Notes under the pieces: generated by a model | Seen by the model: the letters and a program-made list of their open reading frames with translations, nothing else | What the model was told of the DNA's origin: nothing | Database searches by the model: none | Part shown: positions 1 through 6,434 of the stretch, piece after piece | How positions within the stretch are numbered: position 1 is the stretch's first letter | How the letters are laid out: each line of letters begins with the position of its first letter | Position numbers and translations under genes: made by a program | NCBI GenBank assembly: GCA_031290055.1 | Contig: JAITOH010000010.1 | Span: 1-8,056 of the forward strand | DNA length: 8,056 nucleotides | Reading direction: 5' to 3' | Origin: Endomicrobium sp. | Lineage (GTDB): Bacteria; Elusimicrobiota; Endomicrobiia; Endomicrobiales; Endomicrobiaceae

Positions 1-333
1 GCAATTTGCCCTTCAGGAACTGTAAGCCTTGAAAATGCTCTTATGGGTATTCCGATGGTCGTTATGTATAAACTATCTTATTTTAATTATTTTTTTATAA
101 AAGCGATTATAAAAGTTAAATACATAGCTTTAGTAAATATTTTAACAGATAAAACCATTGTACCGGAATTTATACAATTTAACGCTACACCACAAAAAAT
201 AGCAGCAACTGTGATAGAATATTTAAAGATTGAAAACTATACCTCCAAAGTCAAAGAACTACTTATTTTTAGAAAAACCCTTGGAAGTATAGGAGTAAGC
301 AAAAGAGTCGCTGAAACTATTTTAAATGACTGA
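1..333 (+). CDS. lpxB: Lipid-A-disaccharide synthase, C-terminal part (5' truncated by window edge)
   Basis: The reading frame is open from base 1 and ends at TGA 331-333, giving the last 110 residues of a protein of roughly 370-390. LpxB (family GT19) is a peripheral inner-membrane enzyme. It joins UDP-2,3-diacylglucosamine to lipid X to make the lipid A disaccharide. The fragment opens with PSGTVSLENALMGIPMV, the family's conserved donor-binding loop with its Glu (fragment residue 11). It continues with VKYIALVNILTDKTIVPEFIQ, which matches the conserved 'KVPYISLPNLLAGR.VVPELLQ' block, and then the usual 'ATP..IA' helix. No frameshift or internal stop is visible, so this end looks functional, but the N-terminal two thirds cannot be judged. 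It converges on rpmB with a 149-bp gap. No convincing terminator hairpin plus T-tract follows it. The family call is firm. Confidence 0.9.
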   Translation, partial: AICPSGTVSLENALMGIPMVVMYKLSYFNYFFIKAIIKVKYIALVNILTDKTIVPEFIQFNATPQKIAATVIEYLKIENYTSKVKELLIFRKTLGSIGVSKRVAETILND

Positions 334-482
334 TTATCAATCAAAAGAGCTGATTAGTTTATAAATAAAAGCTCATGATGTTGTAATATTGCCGCAGTAC
401 CGCACAAACCCAAACGATAAATGGCAATGACATTGAGATTGATGAACGATTATATTTTCAGCAAAAAATACTATAAGTTGTC
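334..482. other. Convergent spacer between lpxB and rpmB, no gene; possible gene debris
   Basis: This 149-bp spacer lies between the stops of lpxB and rpmB. It holds only weak AT stems, for example TGATT/AATCA at 331-343 and GAGCT/AGCTC around 346-375, and neither is followed by a T-tract. Positions 391-418 look richer in GC than the flanks. In the + frame starting at 371 they are part of an open stretch reading AHDVVILPQYRTNPNDKWQ before TGA at 428-430. No start codon or ribosome-binding site serves that stretch, so I do not call a gene. Confidence 0.5.
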
Positions 483-668
483 TTACTTCCTTACTTTATT
501 TGACTTAATACATGAGGTGCATACATATTTACGGGTTTTTTCACCGTTGAGAACAATATTTAAACTTTGCAGATTTGGCCTAAAGAGTCTTTTTGAGCTC
601 TTGTTTGAATGACTAACTGTGTTTCCAGACAGTGACTTTTTTCCACAAATCACGCACTTGTAAGACAT
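483..668 (-). CDS. rpmB: 50S ribosomal protein L28, zinc-ribbon (four-cysteine) form
   Basis: This is a 61-residue protein of the large ribosomal subunit. It begins [20 protein letters not shown], the L28 signature 'KC..TGK....GNNVSHS', and continues KRLFRPNLQ (family 'KRRFLPNLQ'). It ends [14 protein letters not shown]. Cys5, Cys8, Cys50 and Cys53 form two CxxC pairs, so this is the zinc-binding version. The frame stays open 15 codons upstream to 713, but Met at 668 is chosen because AGGAGG sits nine bases before it and family members start there. The basic composition and length are normal. It is transcribed alone, divergently from recG and convergently with lpxB. The palindrome at 721-736 lies in its likely promoter zone. 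The identity is secure. Confidence 0.95.
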   Translation of the reverse strand: MSYKCVICGKKSLSGNTVSHSNKSSKRLFRPNLQSLNIVLNGEKTRKYVCTSCIKSNKVRK

Positions 669-677
669 TTTTACGCG

Positions 678-683
678 CCTCCT
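678..683 (-). promoter_or_regulatory. Consensus Shine-Dalgarno of rpmB
   Basis: The minus strand reads AGGAGG here, nine bases before the ATG at 668-666. This is the strongest ribosome-binding site in the window. It decides the rpmB start against the upstream in-frame ATG at 713, which would add 15 residues that do not fit the L28 family. Confidence 0.9.
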
Positions 684-720
684 GTGAATTTCTCTAAATA
701 TATAAATGTGCAAACATTAA

Positions 721-736
721 ATACAATGCATTGTAT
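721..736. repeat. 16-bp perfect palindrome, candidate operator in the rpmB-recG divergent region
   Basis: ATACAATGCATTGTAT equals its own reverse complement over all 16 bases. It lies 52 bp upstream of the rpmB start (minus strand) and about 190 bp upstream of recG. On the minus strand it overlaps several promoter-like boxes (TATACA, TTGTAT), with TTTGAT or TTGTTA further upstream. A dimeric regulator or polymerase could therefore plausibly bind here. No second copy was noticed in the window. Function is inferred from symmetry and position only. Confidence 0.45.
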
Positions 737-864
737 ATTATTAACAACTCATAATCAAATTAGGTTTTGTTATGTATATAAGATAATATGAAAGTAAAAT
801 TTTAAAATATTATAAATGCTTAAAATATAGTTAAATGGTATGAATATAATAGCTTATTAGGCAA

Positions 865-893
865 TTGATATGTGTTTAATTTAAGAGTAATCT
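865..893 (+). promoter_or_regulatory. Possible sigma-70 promoter of recG
   Basis: TTGATA (865-870, one mismatch to TTGACA) is followed after 17 bases by TAATCT (888-893). That box keeps the important first, second and last bases of a -10 box but matches only three of six. Transcription would start near 900, giving a leader of about 30 bases. A separate perfect TATAAT lies at 845-850 without a good -35. In such AT-rich DNA chance matches are common, so this is tentative. Confidence 0.35.
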
Positions 894-928
894 AAAAATT
901 TAAAAATAATATTTTTGTACAATTTACC

Positions 929-3025
929 ATGTTAACTTTAGATAGCAAAATACAATTTTTTAATGGAGTTGGTTATAAACGTTCATCATCGTTCGCAAAA
1001 CTTGGAATAAAAACTATTGGTGATCTGCTTACTTTCTTTCCTGTTAAGTATCAGGATAGGACAAGAATTATTTCTATGGAAAATGCTTGGAAATATTCAC
1101 AAGGTTGCGTGTTTGGAGAAATAGGGGGAATAGAAGAAAGAATATTTTTGAGTAACCTCTGTCTTTTAGATGTAGAATTATTTGATGGCATTCTTATTGG
1201 ATATGTTCGTTTTTTTAGAAAAAAAAGTATGCATTCCAGTGCAGATGTTTTTGCTTCTATTAAAAAAAAATTTGAGATTGGAAATTTTGTTTATGCTTGG
1301 GGCAACATAAAAGTAAAATCAGGTATTGTGTTCGTAATGGCAAGTGATTATGAAATTGTTCAGAATAAAAGTGATAAACCTTTATTGTTTGGAAAAGTCG
1401 TGCCTGTGTATCATACAGTTAAAGGAATAACCCAAAATTTTATAAGGGAAACAGTTAAACTGGCCTTGAATTTTTGTGAATTGTACCCTGATATTTCAAA
1501 TTCAATGCCAGATTTTAAAAAACTCCCTAAATTAACTGCTTCACTCGCAATTAAAAGAATTCATTATCCTGGTACTTTAAAGAGTGCCCAATTCGCAAGA
1601 AAAATTTTTGCCATACAGGAATTTTTTATTTTAGAAGTAGCTCTTTTACTGTTCAGAAAGAATGTTAAAAAAAATTTTAAAACACAGAAATATGAAATAA
1701 AAAAAACGATGCTTAGACCTTTTAAAAATAATTTAGGATTTGAATTTACGAGAGATCAAAAAAAAGCAATAAATAATATTTTTTTTGACATGCAAAGTGT
1801 TAATCCTATGAATAGGATGCTTGTGGGAGATGTGGGTTCTGGTAAAACAGTTGTGGCTTTTAGCGCTACTTTACTTGCAGTGGAAAACGATTATCAAGTG
1901 ATGATAATCGTTCCAACTGAAATTTTGGCTGAACAGCACTATCTCGCGGCTTTAAATGCTTTTAAAGGTTTGGGTATTAAAATTGTTTTGTCCACTTCAT
2001 CTATATTAAAGAAAAAGAGTGAAAGAGAAAAAATTCTTATAGGATTAAAAAATGGTTATGTAAAAATTGCAATAGGCACTCATTCACTAATAGAGGACAA
2101 GATAAAATTTAAAAATTTATCCTTGATAATAGTAGATGAACAGCATAGATTCGGTGTTATGCAGAAATTTGATGCTTTGGATAAAGCACAATCACCGGAT
2201 GTTTTGATGATAACGGCGACCCCTATTCCAAGAGCTCTTGCAATTGGTATATGTGGTGCTGTAGATATAACTACAATTACACAATTACCACCAGGAAGAC
2301 TTCCTGTAAAGACTTATTTTGCAAGTGAACAATTAGCTTATACGAATGCAATAGAGGAGCTGAAAAAGGGGAACCAAGTGTATATTGTATTTCCTGTTAT
2401 AGATAAGTCAAAGAAATTTACTTTGAAGTCTGTAATACAAGAATCTAAGAAATTGTCTCAAACATGGTTTAAAGATTTTAAAATTGATCTGCTATACGGT
2501 AAAATGAAATCATCAGAAAAAACCAAAATAATGCAGAGATTTAAAGATAAAGAATTTAATATTTTAATATCTACAACCGTTATTGGAGTAGGAATAGATA
2601 TTTCTGATGCCACAGTTATGATAATACAACATGCAGATATATTTGGTTTGTCAGTCCTTCATCAACTAAGAGGAAGAGTTGGAAGAAGTTCAAAACAATC
2701 CTATTTATATCTTATAGGTGGTTTTAAAAGTGATAGAGCATGCAAAAGGCTTTCAATTATTAGATCTTTAAATGATGGGATTAAAGTTTCAGAAGAAGAT
2801 CTAAAAATAAGAGGTCCAGGAGAATTGATGGGAACACTGCAGCATGGTTTTCATGAATTTAAAACTGATGATTTGGTGGAAGTAGATGCTGATATCCTTG
2901 ATTTCATTAAAAAGTATGTTGCTAAGATTGTAGAAGATGATCCAACTCTTTCTCAGAATACTGTATTAAAAAAAGTTATATATAAACGTTTTTTTAACAA
3001 AATAAAACTTATAAACGTAGGTTAG
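929..3025 (+). CDS. recG: ATP-dependent DNA helicase RecG
   Basis: This complete 698-residue protein matches the family's usual length of about 690. RecG is a superfamily 2 helicase that remodels stalled replication forks, Holliday junctions and R-loops. Residues 1-150 hold the wedge/OB region (early GVGYKR, then FPVKYQDRT). The Q-motif-like TRDQ is near 274-277, Walker A GDVGSGKT at 300-307, DEQH at 403-406, TAT at 429-431, and the motif VI stretch QLRGRVGR at 579-586. The C-terminal translocation block EEDLKIRGPGELMGTLQHG follows at 622-640. The ATG at 929 gives the expected N-terminus, but no Shine-Dalgarno precedes it. An all-AT hairpin (902-916) sits just upstream. Oddities are Gly553 where the family has Glu in 'TTVIEVG', Ser559 for the usual Pro, Gln567 for Glu and Ile571 for Arg in 'ENAERFGL'. 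All ATPase motifs are otherwise intact, so I call it functional but drifted. Confidence 0.95.
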   Translation: MLTLDSKIQFFNGVGYKRSSSFAKLGIKTIGDLLTFFPVKYQDRTRIISMENAWKYSQGCVFGEIGGIEERIFLSNLCLLDVELFDGILIGYVRFFRKKSMHSSADVFASIKKKFEIGNFVYAWGNIKVKSGIVFVMASDYEIVQNKSDKPLLFGKVVPVYHTVKGITQNFIRETVKLALNFCELYPDISNSMPDFKKLPKLTASLAIKRIHYPGTLKSAQFARKIFAIQEFFILEVALLLFRKNVKKNFKTQKYEIKKTMLRPFKNNLGFEFTRDQKKAINNIFFDMQSVNPMNRMLVGDVGSGKTVVAFSATLLAVENDYQVMIIVPTEILAEQHYLAALNAFKGLGIKIVLSTSSILKKKSEREKILIGLKNGYVKIAIGTHSLIEDKIKFKNLSLIIVDEQHRFGVMQKFDALDKAQSPDVLMITATPIPRALAIGICGAVDITTITQLPPGRLPVKTYFASEQLAYTNAIEELKKGNQVYIVFPVIDKSKKFTLKSVIQESKKLSQTWFKDFKIDLLYGKMKSSEKTKIMQRFKDKEFNILISTTVIGVGIDISDATVMIIQHADIFGLSVLHQLRGRVGRSSKQSYLYLIGGFKSDRACKRLSIIRSLNDGIKVSEEDLKIRGPGELMGTLQHGFHEFKTDDLVEVDADILDFIKKYVAKIVEDDPTLSQNTVLKKVIYKRFFNKIKLINVG

Positions 3026-3188
3026 CAAAAACTTGTGACACTTCAAGATGAATTTTATATTGTTTTTATTTGTAAGAAGGATTAATTTGTTAGCCACATG
3101 TAAAATATTTTAGTTATATTTTCTTTTTTATGCTTTAATTCTGTTTGAATTACTAATATTTACTTATGTATATCGGTTATTTTTTGAA
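3026..3188. other. Convergent spacer between recG and rsmG, weak hairpins only
   Basis: This spacer separates two convergent genes. Near recG, CTTG/CAAG around 3031-3046 sits between AAAAAC and a GTTTTT near 3062, a weak possible terminator for recG. A perfect six-base stem TAATTC/GAATTA with a five-base loop lies at 3136-3152. It lacks a T-tract on the strand that would serve rsmG. No ORF of note is present. Neither structure is strong enough to be called a terminator. Confidence 0.4.
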
Positions 3189-4097
3189 TTATAAAGGTTT
3201 TTTTTCTGGAATACCAGATTTTCGAGGATATTTCGACTGTGTATCTTTATATTTAACAAAAACAAGAATACAGTACTCGTGCTGCCTTTCAGGTAATTTA
3301 TAAAACATTGTTCTTTCTAATCTTGCTCCCAAATGTCCGAGGGCACTTTTTATTGATTGAAGTCCTTCTTTTGAATTTTCTATCGAATTCTTTGTTTTGT
3401 AAATTATGAAGGAACCTCCTATTTTCAATAAAGGTATAGAAATTTCAAGATTAGGAGAAAATTTGCTTACAGCTCTTGACAGAACAAAATTGTATTGTTG
3501 TCTGTATATCGAGTTTTGCCCTAATTCTTCAGCTCTTTTATTCAATATTTCTATGTCAAACCCAAGTTTTTTGTTTATATTTGTTAGAAAATTACATTTT
3601 TTTGTTATTGACTCAACTAGTGTAAGCTTGATTTCAGGGAATGCAATTTTTATAGGTATTCCTGGCATACCAGGTCCCGTACCGATATCAGCAATTTTTA
3701 TTTGTGCTGTGTGAAGCGAATTCAAGTTAGACTCAATTTTGTTATATTTATTTAAGTTACCAACACCATTCCCATTATTACCTACGTAACTTGTATTGCT
3801 AAGTATATTTTTTTTGAATTTACAATTATTACATAGATTTTTTTTATTAGGAGAAATATATGATGAATGAAACATTAAAATATCATTTATAACCTTTGCA
3901 CCATATAAAGAATCGCAAAAATGTCTATATATTATATCTCTTTTACTTTTGAATGAAATTAAATTAAAAATATTATTCCATTTTATAAGTTCATAAAAAT
4001 AAATTTTAAATTTCTCACACATTTTATTTGAAAAAAAATCTAAAATATTTTTTGATACATAGTTTTGAAATTCATTAAAAAGTATTTCTTGTTCCAT
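3189..4097 (-). CDS. rsmG: 16S rRNA (guanine-N7)-methyltransferase RsmG, with an Asn-rich insertion
   Basis: RsmG (GidB) uses S-adenosylmethionine to methylate N7 of G527 in 16S rRNA. The N-terminal helix ELIKWNNIFNLIS (36-48) and RHFCDSL (58-64) match 'LLEWNKKINLT' and 'RHFLDSL'. The SAM loop DIGTGPGMPGIP is at 137-148, the acidic VES at 161-163 and SRAV at 207-210. The tail KYPRKSGIPEKKPL closes the protein exactly as in the family. At 302 residues it is much longer than the usual 205-240. The excess lies between residue 64 and 137, where about 72 residues replace the normal 15-20. That insert (about 77-132, bases 3702-3869) is Asn-rich, has a CNNC at 89-92 and contains two A8 tracts on the coding strand. 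The frame is intact throughout. The ATG at 4097 gives a normal N-terminus but has no visible Shine-Dalgarno. It lies downstream of mnmG on the same strand. Confidence 0.92.
   Translation of the reverse strand: MEQEILFNEFQNYVSKNILDFFSNKMCEKFKIYFYELIKWNNIFNLISFKSKRDIIYRHFCDSLYGAKVINDILMFHSSYISPNKKNLCNNCKFKKNILSNTSYVGNNGNGVGNLNKYNKIESNLNSLHTAQIKIADIGTGPGMPGIPIKIAFPEIKLTLVESITKKCNFLTNINKKLGFDIEILNKRAEELGQNSIYRQQYNFVLSRAVSKFSPNLEISIPLLKIGGSFIIYKTKNSIENSKEGLQSIKSALGHLGARLERTMFYKLPERQHEYCILVFVKYKDTQSKYPRKSGIPEKKPL
3702..3869 (-). other. In-frame Asn-rich insertion within rsmG
   Basis: This region encodes about 56 residues (77-132) that have no counterpart in ordinary RsmG and sit just before the SAM-binding strand. 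About a quarter are Asn, with clusters such as VGNNGNGVGNLNKYNK. The coding strand carries A8 runs (T8 on + at 3808-3815 and 3838-3845) and a short direct repeat ATTATTAC (3774-3781, 3825-3832). An AAGTTAC/GTAACTT inverted pair (3754-3760, 3786-3792) is also present. The composition suggests growth by replication slippage rather than acquisition of a folded domain. Confidence 0.6.
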
Positions 4098-4455
4098 AAT
4101 TGTAAATTGTTCTACTTATCTTTATATCGTATTTTACACTAGATTCCTAAGTTCTGTACACTGAAATATTTAAAAACATATCTTGTTTCTTTTATAATCT
4201 CTTATTGTCATTTCGGCAGAGGTGGTACTGTACCTATATGCTTTAGATTTCATCTTTTCAGAAAAAGTAGTATTATTTTAGAAGCTAAACATTTTGTTGA
4301 GAATATTATTGATGATAAATTCTGATACTATAAAACTTTACTAAGTATTAATTAGTTATCTTAAAACAAAAAAATTCTAATCTCCGTAGGTGTTATTTAT
4401 AAGATTTAATTTACATACCACTAGATTCTATTGGTTGGTGCATGCACGCTCATTA
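4098..4455. other. Long spacer between mnmG and rsmG, no recognised gene
   Basis: These 358 bases separate two genes that in many bacteria nearly touch. I find no supported gene. On the + strand, codons from 4143 to 4326 stay open for 62 codons before TGA (4327-4329). The stretch includes CHFGRGGTVPICFRFHLF but has no start codon or ribosome site, and I do not recognise it. Promoter-like TTAAAA (4170-4175) and a perfect TATAAT (4193-4198), 17 bases apart, face right but lead to no gene. Two adjacent palindromes sit at the mnmG end (4417-4447). The stretch could be an eroded gene, a small RNA locus or neutral filler. Confidence 0.5.
4417..4447. repeat. Tandem palindromes just past the mnmG stop
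   Basis: GTGCATGCAC (4438-4447) is a perfect 10-bp palindrome starting eight bases beyond the mnmG stop. Two bases further along the transcript lies a 19-base near-palindrome (4417-4435) with arms ACCA.TAGA and TCTA.TGGT around one central base. They could form hairpins at the mnmG 3' end or be a protein-binding site. No T-tract follows in the mnmG direction, so they are not a standard intrinsic terminator. Confidence 0.45.
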
Positions 4456-6246
4456 CTATTTTTTTCTACTTCGTAAGATTTTTATTTTTTTATTGTGTTT
4501 TTCAAGATGTACGCTTATTATTGCAATGTCAGATGATTTTATCGCGCTTATTCTTGAGGCTTGTCCTATAGTTTGAGGTCGTACTTTAGAAAGCTTTTGT
4601 TTTGATTCTGTAGAGAGTGATTCAAGTTCATTGTAGTCAAAATTTTCTGGAATTCTTCTCTCTTCATTTTTTTTTATTTTTTTTGTCATTTTGTTTTGGA
4701 TTTCAATATAACCTTCATACTTTTTATGAATATAGATTTCTTCATTTGCTTTTTCAATAGACCACGGAGACAAGTCATATTTCAGTGATAGATTTTTTGT
4801 ATTACTTATGCACATATTTGCCAGCATATTTCTGTAAAGTTCAAATTTTTTAAACAATTTGCTTGATATAAGACCTATCGAATGTCCTATATCCATAAGT
4901 CTCAAATCAGCATTATCATTTCTTATTGAAAGTCTACATTCTGCTCGAGAGGTAAACATTCTATAAGGTTCATCCATACCTTTTGTAATTATGTCGTCTA
5001 TAAGCACCCCTATGTAGGAGTTGTTTCTATCAAGAATAAGAGGATCTTTTTTTAAAATTTTAAGACTTGCATTTATTCCAGCAATAAATCCTTGTACTGC
5101 TGCTTCCTCGTAACCGGTTGTTCCATTTATTTGTCCACCCAAAAATAAGTTTTCAATCGTTTTAGTTTCTAGGGTTTTTTTTATCTGTAGAGGATTGGAA
5201 TAATCATATTCTATAGCGTATCCATATCTTATCACTTTAGCGTTCTCAAGTCCGATTATTGAGTTTATTGCTTGCTGTTGTAAATTAAAAGGGAGGCCTG
5301 TATAAATACCATTCAAATAAACTTCATTAGTATCGTACCCTTCAGGTTCCATAAAAATACGATGACTTGTTTTTTTCGGATAACGCACTATTTTTTCTTC
5401 CAAAGATGGACAATATCTTGGACTTTTACTATTGGAATTGCCTATATCAATTGATGAAAGTTCAAGGTTCTTTTCAACTATTTCATGTGTTTTAGGATTT
5501 GTATAAGTAAGCCAACACGGCAACTGCTTTAACTTTTCTTGCCATTTTTTAACTTCAGTAAAGTGAGAAAATGGACGTGGATTTTTATCACCAAGTAACA
5601 TACTTATTTTTGAATAGTTTATTGAAAGAGTATTAATTCTTGGAGTTGTAGTTGTCTTAAATCTTCCAAATTTTAGTCCACAGTCTTCAGCAAGTGATTT
5701 CGAAAGATAAGTAACAGATTTTTCACTAAATCTTCCTCCTTTAAAATGTGCCTTACCTATATGTATTGTTCCTTTTAGAAAAGTTCCTGTGGTTACTATG
5801 ACTGTAGTTGTTTTTATAGTTTCTCCTGTAAGCACTTTTACTCCACGAATTTTCCCATTTTTTACCATTAAAAATGTAGCTTCAGATTGTAATATTTCAA
5901 GATTTTGTTGATTTTGTAAGCATTTTGACATTAAGCCAGAATATAGTCCTTTATCACATTGCGCCCTTGGTGACCACACTGCAGGCCCTCTTGAACTGTT
6001 TAACATTTTAAACTGTAACCCAGCAAGATCTGTTATAATCCCCATCATTCCACCCATAGCGTCCATTTCTCTTACCATTTGCCCTTTTGCTATCCCACCT
6101 ATAGCAGGATTACACGACATCCTTGCAATAGTGTCGACACTCAGTGTAATTAGGAGAGTTTTTAGGCCCATTTTCGCACATACTAGAGAAGCTTCACACC
6201 CGGCATGCCCTGCACCAATAACCACTGCTTGATATTTTTCTTCCAT
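4456..6246 (-). CDS. mnmG: tRNA uridine-5-carboxymethylaminomethyl(34) synthesis enzyme MnmG
   Basis: MnmG (GidA) works in a complex with the GTPase MnmE. It uses FAD, NADH and a methylene-folate donor to place carboxymethylaminomethyl (or aminomethyl) groups on wobble U34 of several tRNAs. The 596-residue product starts MEEKYQAVVIGAGHAGCEAS, with the FAD-binding GxGxxG at residues 11-16. The conserved CNPAIGGIAKG follows, with Cys45, then SSRGPAVWSPRAQCDK. Cys279 sits in RYCPSLEEKI. Cys45 and Cys279 correspond to the functionally important C47 and C277 of E. coli. GQINGTTGYEEAA is at about 371-383, and the C-terminal RPQTIGQASRISA block binds tRNA/MnmE in the family. The frame is open 26 codons further up (to 6324), but ATG 6246 has AGAGGA close upstream and matches family N-termini. 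It is divergent from the M50 gene and upstream of rsmG. Nothing looks broken. Confidence 0.96.
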   Translation of the reverse strand: MEEKYQAVVIGAGHAGCEASLVCAKMGLKTLLITLSVDTIARMSCNPAIGGIAKGQMVREMDAMGGMMGIITDLAGLQFKMLNSSRGPAVWSPRAQCDKGLYSGLMSKCLQNQQNLEILQSEATFLMVKNGKIRGVKVLTGETIKTTTVIVTTGTFLKGTIHIGKAHFKGGRFSEKSVTYLSKSLAEDCGLKFGRFKTTTTPRINTLSINYSKISMLLGDKNPRPFSHFTEVKKWQEKLKQLPCWLTYTNPKTHEIVEKNLELSSIDIGNSNSKSPRYCPSLEEKIVRYPKKTSHRIFMEPEGYDTNEVYLNGIYTGLPFNLQQQAINSIIGLENAKVIRYGYAIEYDYSNPLQIKKTLETKTIENLFLGGQINGTTGYEEAAVQGFIAGINASLKILKKDPLILDRNNSYIGVLIDDIITKGMDEPYRMFTSRAECRLSIRNDNADLRLMDIGHSIGLISSKLFKKFELYRNMLANMCISNTKNLSLKYDLSPWSIEKANEEIYIHKKYEGYIEIQNKMTKKIKKNEERRIPENFDYNELESLSTESKQKLSKVRPQTIGQASRISAIKSSDIAIISVHLEKHNKKIKILRSRKK

Positions 6247-6250
6247 GGTT

Positions 6251-6256
6251 TCCTCT
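6251..6256 (-). promoter_or_regulatory. Shine-Dalgarno that sets the mnmG start
   Basis: The minus strand reads AGAGGA, four bases before the ATG at 6246-6244. It favours this start over the in-frame ATG at 6324, whose 26 extra residues are not found at the N-terminus of MnmG proteins. Confidence 0.8.
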
Positions 6257-6378
6257 AAAATTACAATACAGTGCACACTAAAACTAAATACTATACCAGC
6301 TGATTCTATACTTTTGTACTTCAAAAAGCAAATTTAGTATTCATCAATTAAAAAATAAAATTCAATGACTTTTGGCTT

Positions 6379-6407
6379 TTGACAAAGAAAATTAAAAAAT
6401 ATAGAAT
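6379..6407 (+). promoter_or_regulatory. Near-consensus sigma-70 promoter of the M50-trpS unit
   Basis: A perfect TTGACA -35 (6379-6384) is followed by exactly 17 bases and TAGAAT (6402-6407, five of six matches to TATAAT). Transcription should begin near 6414, about 20 bases before the ATG at 6435. This is the best promoter in the window. It also argues against the earlier in-frame TTG at 6423, which would leave a leader of under ten bases. It points away from mnmG and lies inside the divergent spacer. Confidence 0.75.
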
Positions 6408-6434
6408 TGTACCCAAGCGGTTTTGTGTAGTTCT

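Noticed and set aside
421..612. 63-codon + strand ORF over rpmB
   Set aside because: It lies mostly opposite the secure rpmB gene, has no ribosome site and no recognisable protein features.
795..810. A/T-only palindromes such as ATTTTAAAAT
   Set aside because: Pure A/T dyads are expected by chance at this base composition.
3034..3084. GTG-started 16-codon ORF after recG
   Set aside because: It is too short, with no ribosome site or recognisable sequence. It fits chance in AT-rich DNA.
3136..3152. TAATTC/GAATTA stem as a terminator of rsmG
   Set aside because: It has a six-base stem with one G-C pair and no T-tract downstream in the rsmG direction.
3406..3714. 102-codon + strand ORF inside rsmG
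   Set aside because: It is the antisense shadow of rsmG. Its apparent GIPGIPGP-like repeats are just the complement of the SAM-loop codons.
6247..6324. 26-codon N-terminal extension of mnmG
   Set aside because: The ATG at 6246 has AGAGGA upstream and matches MnmG N-termini. The extension is not family-like and would cover the likely promoter/leader region.
6411..6421. TACCCAAGCGG, resembling the 5' D-arm region of Leu/Ser/Tyr tRNAs
   Set aside because: No anticodon arm, T-arm or closing acceptor strand follows, and the M50 gene begins at 6435. It lies in the short leader after a strong promoter, so it is probably coincidence.
4098..6434. Replication origin near mnmG/rsmG
   Set aside because: The gid genes often flank oriC, but I found no TTATNCACA DnaA boxes in the spacers and no dnaA, parA or parB in the window.
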